Origin: Fimenecus sp045631225
Lineage (GTDB): Bacteria > Bacillota > Clostridia > Oscillospirales > Acutalibacteraceae
Length of the DNA stretch: 64,000 nucleotides
Assembly: GCA_045631225.1 (NCBI GenBank)
Contig: JAZQUG010000033.1
Span: forward strand, 1 to 64,000
Reading direction: 5' to 3'
In this document: one piece after another, positions 35,901 to 43,608 of the stretch
Layout: each line of letters opens with the position of its first letter
Position numbering within the stretch: the stretch's first letter is position 1
Notes under the pieces: model-generated
Databases searched by the model: none
The model's input: the letters and a program-made list of their open reading frames with translations, nothing else
Told to the model about the DNA's origin: nothing
Translations under genes and position numbers: made by a program

Positions 35901-38576
35901 GTAAGTATAGTGTGTACCTGTGTAAATTTTCGCCTCACGACGGGTACCGTTACTTGTACTTGAAGAACTACCTGAGTAGTTAACTGCATTGTTAACATTA
36001 CTATAGAACTGGTCTCTTGTAATTGGGTCGTGAATGTAACTTGAACCGGTACTACTTTCACCTGCTGACTGAAGAACATAATAAAGTCCGTCATCTGCAA
36101 TATAATATGCCCAATATAACTGTTTGCTTGGATTATTGAAAGAATTCAATGATGTTGTGTGAACTGCAAGATAAATTCTATAATAATTGCCGTCTGTGTG
36201 TTTGAGATAAACCTGTTCATCAGTTTTTGAGAACGCATAACCGTTAACACCAGTTGTTCCTGATGCCGGAGTTTCTGTGTCTGAATCATAACACAATGAA
36301 ACTACAGCCAATGAGTTTTCTGAACCCCACTCTCTAAGGGCTGTACCATCCAATGTAGCTCCGGTAGGATTACCGTCACAGTCTGTACTTGAATAAGAAA
36401 CAGATTGTGACTTATCCATTACGATAATGTAGTCTGTTGGTCTATCGTCAACAGGCATATAGTGGTTAGGAGAAATTGCATAGGTTTCAAGGTCGATTGT
36501 GTATGTACCGTCAGCCTGAAGTGATGCCTTCATATCTGTATATACACGGCTTTCGAATGTTGAAGCTGCTCTGTCAACAACACGTCTGTAAATATTGAAT
36601 ACGCCGTGTGCATAATTTGTATCTGCACCTGTTATAACCGCACCACCAAGGACATTTGAACCTGAAAGATTCAAAGCGTCCATATGGAATGTACCAGGCT
36701 GTTCAGTGACACCTGAGTACATAAAAATTGAATTATTGTTTTGATAATAATTATTGTACGCGGTATTATAGCTTGATGTTGTACCGTCATTACACCAGAG
36801 GAAGTATGTTTCGTTATTTGAAAGCCAGAATCCGCCCTCACCATCGCCTACTTCCTGAATTCTAATATTATTTCCGCGAATATTGTCTGTTGACATTGAA
36901 ATATTTGAAGCATCAAAATAGAGGTTAGGCTGATTTACAAAATAGTAATCAGGAGACTGGATGCTGTAAGAATTTCCGTTAAGATTAGTAATCTTCCAAC
37001 GAAGATTTTTCACATCGTCCTTTTCAGCATTACCGAGATAAAGCTTACCATATTCAATTGAATACTCTGTAATAGGATGACCGATAGCACCAGTATAACC
37101 TACATTGCTACCGAGGCTATTCTTTGAAAGTCTGTAATCCTTATAACCACCGTTAGCATCAATTGCGTAAAGGATATTCTGCTGTGTAACAGGGTCCTTT
37201 TCAGGTGATTCGTAAACGATAAGATATTCATCACCATTCTTGATTTCTGAAAGGCTGTTTACCTTTTCGTAATAAGAATATGGTGGGTCTTCAACTCTAA
37301 CTTCGTTTTCAAGTGCATAAGGGTCAATCTTCCAGATAACGTCAACAGGCTTTTCACAGTTACCGATAGAAGTCAAACCGCTACTTTCGTTCTTGTATTT
37401 GTTAGAAGCACTTTCAAACGTACAGAAAATCAAGTCATTGATAATACAAAGACCTTCTGACATAGGCATCATATCGTATGTGTCATATTCGTCTATCTTA
37501 TGTGCCTTGATTGTCTTTAATGAACTATTATCTGAATTTGTACTGATTTGAACATCTGTTGTGGGCTGTGCAGAAAGGTCGATATCAGCTGTGATAAGTC
37601 TACTTGTTTCACCGAAACCGAAGCTAACAGAGTTACCGGCACCTGAACCAAATGAGCAGCTGAGGTAAAGCTTACCGTTATCAACAACGGCATACTGAAC
37701 GTCTCTGATGTTATTATCAAGAGCGATAGCATGTGTTGGATAACCCCTACAGTCAGATATTCCGCTTATAAGATTACCCCACTCTGCTGCAGATGATGAA
37801 CCTTTAAGCTTATAACCATAAACCATTGAGTTATAGTTTGATGTAGCAGGAGCATTATAATCGGTTGCAGCTATATCAATACCTATAATATCTGCACCTT
37901 TATCATAGAAGTTACCCATCCAGAGATAACCCTGGTCATAACAAACGTAAGCTGTGTACGCTGTTTTATTATCTTTTGTTACGGAACCAACTTCAGTGAA
38001 TTCAACTTCATCTGCAAGCTGAACAACTCTATGTTCACCCTTCTGAATACCATCAAGAGCTGAAAGAGGTGCATAAGCAATACTTCTGTCCATATCACCA
38101 CAAGAATAGTAAATGTTGTGTTCAGAAATAGCAATACCACCACCATGGTCCATGTTTACTGAACCGTCCACATTAAGGAATGAGAGCACTGCTACAAATT
38201 CACCTGTTTTTGCATCAAGACAGAACACCTTACTTGAATATGTTCCGTCATTATGGTATGCAGTAACAAGCATCCAGTCCTTCTGTGGATAATATGTCAT
38301 ACCCTGAATAACATAGTCCTGAGCTGGGTCAAGGCCCGGAATAACAATTCCTGTACTTTCACCGGCACCATTCAAATACTGGGCTGCGTAGTTACCATAA
38401 GTTACGTCACGGTTACTTGTAACAATTTGTGTCTGTGTAATTGTTTCGCCATCACTTGTTGTAATAGCGCCAACATTAACTTTCAACTGAGGAATAGCGA
38501 TTGCTAATGTTCCAACAAGTATTGCCAATGAAAGCAACAACGACATGGCCTTTCTAAATATTTTGTTCTTTTTCAT
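32958..38576 (-). CDS. Giant secreted VWA-domain surface protein
   Basis: Exported protein of 1,872 residues. Residues 1-38 form a signal peptide (MKKNKIFRKAMSLLLSLAIL). About 40-440 is beta-rich and propeller-like. About 445-680 resembles a ricin-like/beta-trefoil region. A VWA domain follows, with MIDAS motif DKSQS near 717 and IIFMSDGVPGND near 1015, split by an insert of about 185 residues. About 1362-1750 is a module shared with the giant GH2 protein at 53907. The tail is a Pro/Thr/Asp-rich linker ending in a hydrophobic helix (ILDRILAFFKGLFASIFKLF). Start fixed at ATG 38576, with GGAGG eight bases upstream; TTG 38600 is less likely. It is followed at 15 bp by the peptide gene and preceded at 68 bp by the radical SAM gene. 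Probably an adhesin; the function is not known. Confidence 0.85.
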   Translation of the reverse strand: MKKNKIFRKAMSLLLSLAILVGTLAIAIPQLKVNVGAITTSDGETITQTQIVTSNRDVTYGNYAAQYLNGAGESTGIVIPGLDPAQDYVIQGMTYYPQKDWMLVTAYHNDGTYSSKVFCLDAKTGEFVAVLSFLNVDGSVNMDHGGGIAISEHNIYYSCGDMDRSIAYAPLSALDGIQKGEHRVVQLADEVEFTEVGSVTKDNKTAYTAYVCYDQGYLWMGNFYDKGADIIGIDIAATDYNAPATSNYNSMVYGYKLKGSSSAAEWGNLISGISDCRGYPTHAIALDNNIRDVQYAVVDNGKLYLSCSFGSGAGNSVSFGFGETSRLITADIDLSAQPTTDVQISTNSDNSSLKTIKAHKIDEYDTYDMMPMSEGLCIINDLIFCTFESASNKYKNESSGLTSIGNCEKPVDVIWKIDPYALENEVRVEDPPYSYYEKVNSLSEIKNGDEYLIVYESPEKDPVTQQNILYAIDANGGYKDYRLSKNSLGSNVGYTGAIGHPITEYSIEYGKLYLGNAEKDDVKNLRWKITNLNGNSYSIQSPDYYFVNQPNLYFDASNISMSTDNIRGNNIRIQEVGDGEGGFWLSNNETYFLWCNDGTTSSYNTAYNNYYQNNNSIFMYSGVTEQPGTFHMDALNLSGSNVLGGAVITGADTNYAHGVFNIYRRVVDRAASTFESRVYTDMKASLQADGTYTIDLETYAISPNHYMPVDDRPTDYIIVMDKSQSVSYSSTDCDGNPTGATLDGTALREWGSENSLAVVSLCYDSDTETPASGTTGVNGYAFSKTDEQVYLKHTDGNYYRIYLAVHTTSLNSFNNPSKQLYWAYYIADDGLYYVLQSAGESSTGSSYIHDPITRDQFYSNVNNAVNYSGSSSSTSNGTRREAKIYTGTHYTYTCGSYEANITTRIETIKAKASELVGQIAAQGSDNRIAVTYYGASSSYLDTNNSWATSGFTNAFWDANSSNVSNLQAQISNISNLETTAQTDNSGIELDFATQIMNNSGADYKASGDRNCVIIFMSDGVPGNDTDASGRTIAANNAIVRAMQAKEKGAFIFSVLVGEDGADFDKNKYMEAISSKYPAATSMTELGGANVDGVTYTSNLGDIIVENFVNLAAIMGNEFVKNEAVGIANLDVNSILNEELTSAFKPIIDEDGSLAEGIEITHQLVPGSYDKVERFSFDESAAYVDGNIKLSYDESNSRKITITGYDYGEKYISKEKTGYKLKIRITGVEADEAADITNTSINNTATTAIYQTDNSGAFKYFPTEYFNIPTYTYVLDYDLPMYDSDINGTLCSVDAGLNRQSTYKTVRETDNVALNFVNGNQDMTYELVSGEYTEEDNRSFCLIKRDDGTYDWFRINIVPASNVLFEENRFTASTAGSFTKSNWNSEGAALATGQSLSGDNDRYGYDEVYANNGADYSNGTVLKATVNSTTKRSETMTFSYTGTGFDLMAACGANTGIQLVNIKNSAGEIEKLFMVDTYYVDTENYDGALLKQVPIVSYTNAGGYGDYTVEVTAAYLSTAQGITGGRSSMFNKTYTAQNFLRDMGINVPMSEVEFVWFNDNSVLNGGTGPVVENSSANRGTAAAADVSLDCYIDSIRVYNPLGDDSSLYIDSEKGASYHNVIGELAAVDNGDVITGDGDLFAYVVGALKADEDGNVPTLSFKNYQSVGPQHELYLQKATGGEGSHSVAFNVQLDNADSRVMISLRAVNGPTTAKIVSGGKQPIEFSINTATEQYFDITPYLDVDTSTGKASVMITNTGDGLLSVNNLKLTGAAAAVPTSDDLAVMEVSYSMAPVTVEPNSYNYNALVPDDAQQPDVDEPNVDEPNDNPTDEPTNEPTDKPTDDGNDVDVPAVENILDRILAFFKGLFASIFKLF

Positions 38577-38644
38577 ATTGATTACCTCCATTTTTTTCAA
38601 ATGAAAATATTTAACAAATCCAATTATTGAATTTGCTTAATTCC

Positions 38645-39748
38645 TTATTTTGGGCTTTTCTCGACCAGATTTTGCACCTGTCTGCAATAAGCCCTCGCCT
38701 TTCGGCAAGCGTATTCGGGTACTTTTGAAAAATCCCCTGTTTCTGCAAGAGAAACTGCAGCACAGATATCGCAATTCTTACGATATTCACAATCCTTACA
38801 TTCTCTCGGCATTTTTATTTCCTCACGTGCCTTGTTCATATATTCCCAGGCAGTGTCGAAATCCTCAATTTCCACAGACGGCTGTGTCATCATTCCGCAA
38901 GGTGTCATTTTACCGTCATAGGTAACCCAGAAAGAGCTTAAGCCTGCTCTGCAGGAAATTCCTTCACATTCATCTGTCAGAAACTCTCTTCTACGGTGCT
39001 GCTCACCCTTTTTCCCTGATTTGACTATTTCAGCAAACCTTTCTTCAGTAAGGCTTTGCAGCTTGTTTTCAAAATCAAGCCTTGCAGCCTCCTCGGGACT
39101 TAACCTAAACGCCTCACCACTTGCCCTTACAGGCTCAAAAATATAGGTAACAGCCTTCATTTCGATACCCAAGACTCTTGCATAAGCTCTTGCCTTGCTC
39201 AAATCATCCTTATTGAGTGGTGTTACGGTATAATTAAGCCGAATGTTCACACTGTTCTTTTTCAAGCCCTCAACAGCGTATTTAACCTTTTCGTAAGCAC
39301 TCCCATCTCCGCAAAGTTCTTTATATGTCCTTTCGGAGCAACCGTAGAGAGTTATATTCAACCTCTGTGGAGGATACACCCTGAAAAATTCTATATACTC
39401 ATCGTCAATCAATGTGGCGTTAGTATTTATATTTAAAAGAAAACCCATTTCACGAAGCTTAAGGTAAATCTCCTTAAAATCACTTCTGACAAGTGGCTCA
39501 CCGCCTGTCAGCAATAAATTCAAAGTGCCTCTTTTTTTACATTCCTCAGCAAGGTTCAACCACCATTCGGTAGATTTTTCCTTACTTTGCGCCTCCTTAT
39601 TACAAATACCCTTATGTATATAACACATTTTACAATCAAGAGTACATCTTGAGGTCAGCTCAAAGGTTCCTGCAAGAGGAATTTTGCCCAAATCGGCTTT
39701 CATAAAAAGCTTATTTATAAATAAATTGTATGCGTTTTCCATAACCAA
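38645..39748 (-). CDS. Radical SAM/SPASM peptide-modification enzyme
   Basis: Protein of 367 residues. The radical SAM cluster motif CTLDCKMC (CX3CX2C) is near residue 34, followed by LLLTGGEPLVRSDF (the GGE motif) and LNINTNATLIDDEY. The C-terminal region is SPASM-like, with Cys in CEGISCRAG, in MTPCGMM, and in ECKDCEYRKNCDIC plus a late Cys, enough for auxiliary Fe-S clusters. SPASM enzymes of this size commonly modify ribosomal peptides, making thioether, C-C or similar links. The second gene of its operon, six bases after the HprK-like gene. The probable substrate is the small Cys peptide at 32712, by context. A paralogue begins at 63554. Confidence 0.9.
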   Translation of the reverse strand: MVMENAYNLFINKLFMKADLGKIPLAGTFELTSRCTLDCKMCYIHKGICNKEAQSKEKSTEWWLNLAEECKKRGTLNLLLTGGEPLVRSDFKEIYLKLREMGFLLNINTNATLIDDEYIEFFRVYPPQRLNITLYGCSERTYKELCGDGSAYEKVKYAVEGLKKNSVNIRLNYTVTPLNKDDLSKARAYARVLGIEMKAVTYIFEPVRASGEAFRLSPEEAARLDFENKLQSLTEERFAEIVKSGKKGEQHRRREFLTDECEGISCRAGLSSFWVTYDGKMTPCGMMTQPSVEIEDFDTAWEYMNKAREEIKMPRECKDCEYRKNCDICAAVSLAETGDFSKVPEYACRKARAYCRQVQNLVEKSPK

Positions 39749-39754
39749 TCACTG

Positions 39755-40600
39755 TTATTCGTTTTTCAATGCTGATTTCAAAGTCTCAACTGCCCGTTCA
39801 TCAGGTGTGCAATCAAGATGATAGACACCCACTGAGCTGAGAATTCTGTTTATCAGCTCAACACACCTCACAGGCACCCCGGGAGTCTGCATATCTATAT
39901 ATGTATTACCCAACACCGCCTGCAAGCCACTGACTCCCGTCAGCCTTCTGACTGTATTCCGTTTACTTTGACCCAGCTCAACTATCGCTTTAAGTGGCAG
40001 AGTTTTATTCTCACAAATACCGCTCGTTCCGCAAAAAGGTACTCCGCAAGCATAAAACCTTCCGTCAATACAGCTGACTCCTGCTTTATCACCGTTGATT
40101 ACCGTTGCTCCTGCAAATTTCCGCCAAAGCTCAGCCTGAGTGCTTTTACCTGTTCCACACGGCGCAGTAAACAATATTGCCTCACCATCAACCTCTATAT
40201 AAGAAGCGTGCATCAATAGTGAATCGAGAAACAAAAGAGACTCAGCAAGACCGATTGTACTCCACATATAACGCTCATCCATAAGAGTTTTAAAACTGCT
40301 CTCAGCAAAGGCTATTTCCTTTTTCGAGAAATCATTAAGTGCAGTCCTTATAACTGCACCGTCGGCACAGCCCATATATATGCGCTTGTAAAGTGCATTC
40401 TCAGCAATACAATAATCACTTTGTTCTCTTTTTGACCACTCACCGTTTATCTCAGGTAAATTATCGAAAACTTTGCACTCTACAAATATATCAGATTTCG
40501 CAGATTTTACCAGGAATTTTTCCCAATTCTCGGAATTCGCGGGAAAGAAAGGAGCGTTAATCTTTAATCCCCTTTCGCATACAGAATAATTCCGCAACAT
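39755..40600 (-). CDS. HprK-like P-loop ATPase/kinase of peptide locus 1
   Basis: Protein of 281 residues. About 140 N-terminal residues lack recognised motifs. A P-loop FTAPCGTGKST then appears near residue 145, with ATVINGDKAGV about 20 residues later and PLKAIVELGQS, as in the HPr kinase/PEPCK-like superfamily members found in lasso and SynChlorMet-type clusters. True HPr kinase is longer at the catalytic end and regulates carbon use; there is no sign of that role here. Related stand-alone proteins phosphorylate lasso peptides, so peptide phosphorylation is possible but unproven. ATG 40600 (TTG 40603 is adjacent) follows GGGAG. First gene after a near-consensus promoter. Confidence 0.78.
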   Translation of the reverse strand: MLRNYSVCERGLKINAPFFPANSENWEKFLVKSAKSDIFVECKVFDNLPEINGEWSKREQSDYCIAENALYKRIYMGCADGAVIRTALNDFSKKEIAFAESSFKTLMDERYMWSTIGLAESLLFLDSLLMHASYIEVDGEAILFTAPCGTGKSTQAELWRKFAGATVINGDKAGVSCIDGRFYACGVPFCGTSGICENKTLPLKAIVELGQSKRNTVRRLTGVSGLQAVLGNTYIDMQTPGVPVRCVELINRILSSVGVYHLDCTPDERAVETLKSALKNE

Positions 40601-40631
40601 CAACTATTCTCCCACTTTTCATATTCGCTCA

Positions 40632-40660
40632 ATTTTAACACACTTTTATATGATTGTCAA
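40632..40660 (-). promoter_or_regulatory. Near-consensus promoter of peptide locus 1
   Basis: On the - strand, a perfect TTGACA -35 and TAAAAT -10 are 17 bases apart, with an extended -10 TG. It lies about 32 bp before the HprK-like ATG. The strength suggests high basal transcription of the HprK, radical SAM, VWA and peptide genes. Confidence 0.8.
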
Positions 40661-40697
40661 TTGTAAATGTTTAAAAAAACTTGATTGTTAATTTGAT

Positions 40698-40726
40698 TTG
40701 CTATTTTCTCGGAAATATGTTAACAT
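40698..40726 (+). promoter_or_regulatory. Promoter of the PqqD-like gene
   Basis: TTGCTA and TAACAT are 17 bases apart, with a TG one base before the -10. The start codon is 33 bp downstream. It is back to back with the promoter at 40632-40660, leaving about 37 bp between the two -35 boxes, so one regulator could act on both. Confidence 0.6.
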
Positions 40727-40759
40727 TGGTAACGATATCATAAATGAAAGGTGATTTTT

Positions 40760-41035
40760 ATGACCAACGAAACCTTTAAAATTAAGTCAGGATATGTTTT
40801 AAGAGAAATTGAGGGTGAATTTTTGGCAATCCCTTTTGCGCCCGAGCTTAATTCAGCAAATATTATTATCCTCAACCCTGTAAGCGGACTCCTTTGGGAA
40901 AGACTTCAGACCGAATGTACCCTCCCACAGCTTGTTCAGGCTGTTACAGAAAATTTTAAAATTGATGCTGCAACTGCACAAAGTGACATTGAGGAATTTC
41001 TGCAAACACTCAAGGAAAATAATATGCTTGAATAA
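40760..41035 (+). CDS. PqqD-like RiPP recognition element protein
   Basis: Protein of 91 residues with the PqqD-fold pattern: an N-terminal beta-rich part (KIKSGYVLREIEGEFLAIPF), NPVSGLLWERLQ near the middle (the usual N.tg..iW..l signature), then helices ending DIEEFLQTLKENNMLE. PqqD domains bind leader peptides and deliver them to modifying enzymes. It is divergent from the HprK/radical SAM operon. It probably serves peptide 1 and perhaps peptide 2, since no second copy is seen before the window ends. ATG 40760 with AAAGGTG is preferred over GTG 40751. Confidence 0.85.
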   Translation: MTNETFKIKSGYVLREIEGEFLAIPFAPELNSANIIILNPVSGLLWERLQTECTLPQLVQAVTENFKIDAATAQSDIEEFLQTLKENNMLE

Positions 41036-41128
41036 TCGTTGCACACGAAATGCAAATATACACATCCGAAAGTGCGATGCGATACATCAACTTTTGCTAT
41101 TATTGACGATATACCAAGCCTATTGGCT

Positions 41129-41165
41129 CAAAAAATTCCAGGTCTTACGGCTTGGAATTTTTTTT
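41129..41165 (+). terminator. Terminator after the PqqD-like gene
   Basis: AAAAATTCCA and TGGAATTTTT form a stem that extends by a few more pairs around a short loop and runs into eight T. It lies 95 bp after the PqqD-like gene. Confidence 0.8.
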
Positions 41166-41534
41166 GAAGCACCTCCCAATTTTGAAGAACAACACTTGCA
41201 GAGAAACATAAGAAATGATGCGTAAAATTAATCCCATAACATCATTCCACATTACAAATGGTCATAGCGAAATATTAATAAAGAAGTAAAGAGTAATAAG
41301 TTAACGTATAAAAAAATTACAAGATTATAAATTATTCTCGGGGTTTTAACCATTTCTTTGATAAATGATAAAAGAAAATAATTTTTTAGGGGTTAGAATG
41401 GTAAAAATTTCTTTAAAATAATGTCAAAATGTGATATTATCATAACATATTAAAACAATGGCTATTACACTTTTACAGAGTTTATGCAAAACTACTCTTA
41501 CTAATATAAAAAAATTTAATGTAGAGAAGGCAGA
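41166..41534. other. Intergenic region before the rhamnose operon, with candidate promoter
   Basis: Gap of 369 bases. TTTAAA (41412-41417) and TATTAT (41435-41440), 17 bases apart, are the best promoter candidate for rhaA, about 95 bp from its start. Two similar segments, GGGGTTTTAACCAT and GGGGTTAGAATGGT, occur at about 41340 and 41390 just upstream and could be regulator sites. I recognise no regulator family or riboswitch here. Confidence 0.4.
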
Positions 41535-42779
41535 ATGATGAACCGATATAACGAAGCTAAAGAAATATATGCACACTATGGCATTGATACTGAAAAAGCA
41601 CTTGAAACTCTTAAAAGTATATGTATTTCCGTTCATTGTTGGCAAGGTGACGATGTAACAGGGTTTGACAGTAATGAGGCTCTTTCAGGAGGTATTCAGA
41701 CAACAGGTAATTATCTCGGAAAGGCAAGAACACCTGAGGAACTTATGGCTGACTATGATAAGGCTTTTTTTCTTATACCCGGCAAAAAGAAGCTGAATCT
41801 CCACGCTTGTTACGCTATTTTTGACGATGACGAAATTGTTGGCAGAGATAAACTCCTGCCAAAGCATTTTAAAAAATGGGTGGATTTTGCCAAAGAAAGA
41901 AATATGGGTATAGATTTTAACCCAACATTCTTTTCTCATCCTATGGTAAAGGATAATCTGACTCTTTCTTCACCTGACGAGAATATTCGTACATATTGGG
42001 TAAATCATGGTAAGGCTTGTCTTAAAATTGCTGAGTATTTTGCTGAAGAAACAGGGATACCTTGTGTTATGAATATATGGATTCCAGACGGCTACAAGGA
42101 TATTCCCGCTGACCGATTTTCTCCAAGAAAGAGATTTAAAAAGAGCCTTGATGAAATTCTTGATACACCATATGACAAAGAAAAGGTTTATGTTACTCTT
42201 GAATCAAAGGTATTCGGTATCGGTCTTGAAAGCTACACCGTAGGCTCGGCTGAATTCTGCCTTTCCTATTCCGATTACAAGGGTATCACACCTCTTATGG
42301 ATAACGGTCATTATCATCCCACAGAAATGGTAAGCGACAAAATTTCTTCACTTCTCCTTTTTAATGAAAAAATTGCCCTTCACGTTACAAGAGCAGTCCG
42401 TTGGGACAGTGACCATGTAGTAATCTTTGACGAAGAAACCAAAGAGATTGCAAAGGAAATCGTGAGGAATAATGCTATTGACAAAGTATTTATTGCAACA
42501 GATTATTTTGATGCATCAATCAATCGTATTTCTGCTTGGGTAACAGGTGTAAGAAGTGTACAAAAGGCTTTGTTGTTTGCACTTTTACAGCCTGATGAAA
42601 AAATGAAAGAATTGCAGGATGAAAGTAAATTTACAGAGATAATGTATCTTCAGGAAGAAATGAAAACAGCACCGTTTGGTGATGTATGGAATGAATATCT
42701 TGCAAGAGAAAATGTACCCACAGATTTTCTTGCAGAAGTTAAAAAGTATGAACAGGAAGTTCTGGTGAAAAGAGTATGA
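41535..42779 (+). CDS. rhaA: L-rhamnose isomerase
   Basis: Converts L-rhamnose to L-rhamnulose. The 414-residue sequence carries the family segments ICISVHCWQGDDVTGF, LNLHACYAIFDDD, DFNPTFFSHPMVKD, MNIWIPDGYKDIPADRF, LESKVFGIGLESYTVGS, MDNGHYHPTEMVSDKIS and VRWDSDHVVIFDEE. These hold the metal and substrate residues of RhaA. The start is ATG 41535, with a second ATG at 41538 in frame. It overlaps rhaD by four bases. First gene of the rhamnose region. Confidence 0.96.
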   Translation: MMNRYNEAKEIYAHYGIDTEKALETLKSICISVHCWQGDDVTGFDSNEALSGGIQTTGNYLGKARTPEELMADYDKAFFLIPGKKKLNLHACYAIFDDDEIVGRDKLLPKHFKKWVDFAKERNMGIDFNPTFFSHPMVKDNLTLSSPDENIRTYWVNHGKACLKIAEYFAEETGIPCVMNIWIPDGYKDIPADRFSPRKRFKKSLDEILDTPYDKEKVYVTLESKVFGIGLESYTVGSAEFCLSYSDYKGITPLMDNGHYHPTEMVSDKISSLLLFNEKIALHVTRAVRWDSDHVVIFDEETKEIAKEIVRNNAIDKVFIATDYFDASINRISAWVTGVRSVQKALLFALLQPDEKMKELQDESKFTEIMYLQEEMKTAPFGDVWNEYLARENVPTDFLAEVKKYEQEVLVKRV

Positions 42780-43591
42780 AAAATATTTTAACTGCCCCTT
42801 TTGTAGAAGAGATGAAAAAGACTACTGCTAATATGTATCGTCTTGGTTGGGATGAAAGAAATGGCGGTAACATCAGTTATATGCTTGATGAAAATGAAGT
42901 TAAAGAATATCTTGATACAGATAATGTTATCCGTACAATCCCTACAGGCTTTGATGCAACTGACCTTATCGGTAAAATCTTTATCGTTACAGGTACAGGA
43001 AAATATTTTAAAAACGTCGAAAGTGACCCTGAAACAAATCTTGGTATTATCCGTATTGCAAAGGACGGAACAACAGCCGAGCTTCTTTGGGGATATAAGG
43101 ACAACAGTAGATTTACAAGTGAGCTTCCTGCGCATCTTATGAGCCATATGGCAAGGATCAAAGTTGACCCTGAAAACAGAGTTATAATGCATACACATCC
43201 AACCCATACACTGGCTATGAACTATGTGCATGAGCTTGACGAAAAGAAATTTACTCATACTCTTTGGGAAATGTGTACCGAGTGTATTGTAGTTTTCCCT
43301 GACGGTGTAGGTGTTCTCCCTTGGATGCTTTGCGGTACAAATGAAATCGGTGAAGCAACAGCAAAGAAAATGGAAGAATTCCGACTCGTTGTCTGGGGTA
43401 TGCATGGCATTTATGGTGCCGGTAAAACAATGGACGAAACCTTTGGACTTATTGAAACTGTAGAAAAGGCTGCCCAGATTTATATGCTGACAGCACACCT
43501 GCCAAGAATAAACACTATCAAGGATGAAGAAATGATAGAGCTTGCAGAGTTTTTTGGCGTTAATTACAGAAAAGATTTTCTGAATATATAA
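42776..43591 (+). CDS. rhaD: Rhamnulose-1-phosphate aldolase
   Basis: Class II (Zn) aldolase of 271 residues that splits L-rhamnulose 1-phosphate into dihydroxyacetone phosphate and L-lactaldehyde. Zn ligands are visible in VIMHTHPTHTLAMNY (two His) and in LVVWGMHGIYGAG (third His). ECIVVFPDGVGVLPWMLCG and MDETFGLIETVEKAAQI match RhaD. Coupled to rhaA by the ATGA overlap. No rhamnulokinase gene, which makes its substrate, is seen in the window. Confidence 0.95.
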   Translation: MKNILTAPFVEEMKKTTANMYRLGWDERNGGNISYMLDENEVKEYLDTDNVIRTIPTGFDATDLIGKIFIVTGTGKYFKNVESDPETNLGIIRIAKDGTTAELLWGYKDNSRFTSELPAHLMSHMARIKVDPENRVIMHTHPTHTLAMNYVHELDEKKFTHTLWEMCTECIVVFPDGVGVLPWMLCGTNEIGEATAKKMEEFRLVVWGMHGIYGAGKTMDETFGLIETVEKAAQIYMLTAHLPRINTIKDEEMIELAEFFGVNYRKDFLNI

Positions 43592-43608
43592 GCTTAAGGA
43601 GAAAAAAT

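Noticed and set aside
39755..40600. True HPr kinase/phosphorylase of carbon catabolite control
   Set aside because: Only the P-loop region is similar. The C-terminal HprK signature is not seen, and two copies lie next to radical SAM and peptide genes instead of lgt/whiE-type neighbours.
32712..41035. Lasso peptide cluster
   Set aside because: PqqD-like and HprK-like genes and a YxxP-like leader motif fit, but there is no asparagine-synthetase-like cyclase and no leader protease, and radical SAM enzymes are not part of lasso core biosynthesis.
41166..41534. Catabolite-responsive element or riboswitch before rhaA
   Set aside because: No good match to the cre consensus and no recognised riboswitch core was found; only a weak promoter and two similar short segments are visible.
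42788..43498. 236-codon open frame on the - strand
   Set aside because: It is antisense to rhaD, which has all family motifs. The translation is Cys/His/Phe-rich as expected for a shadow frame, and no ribosome-binding site was evident.
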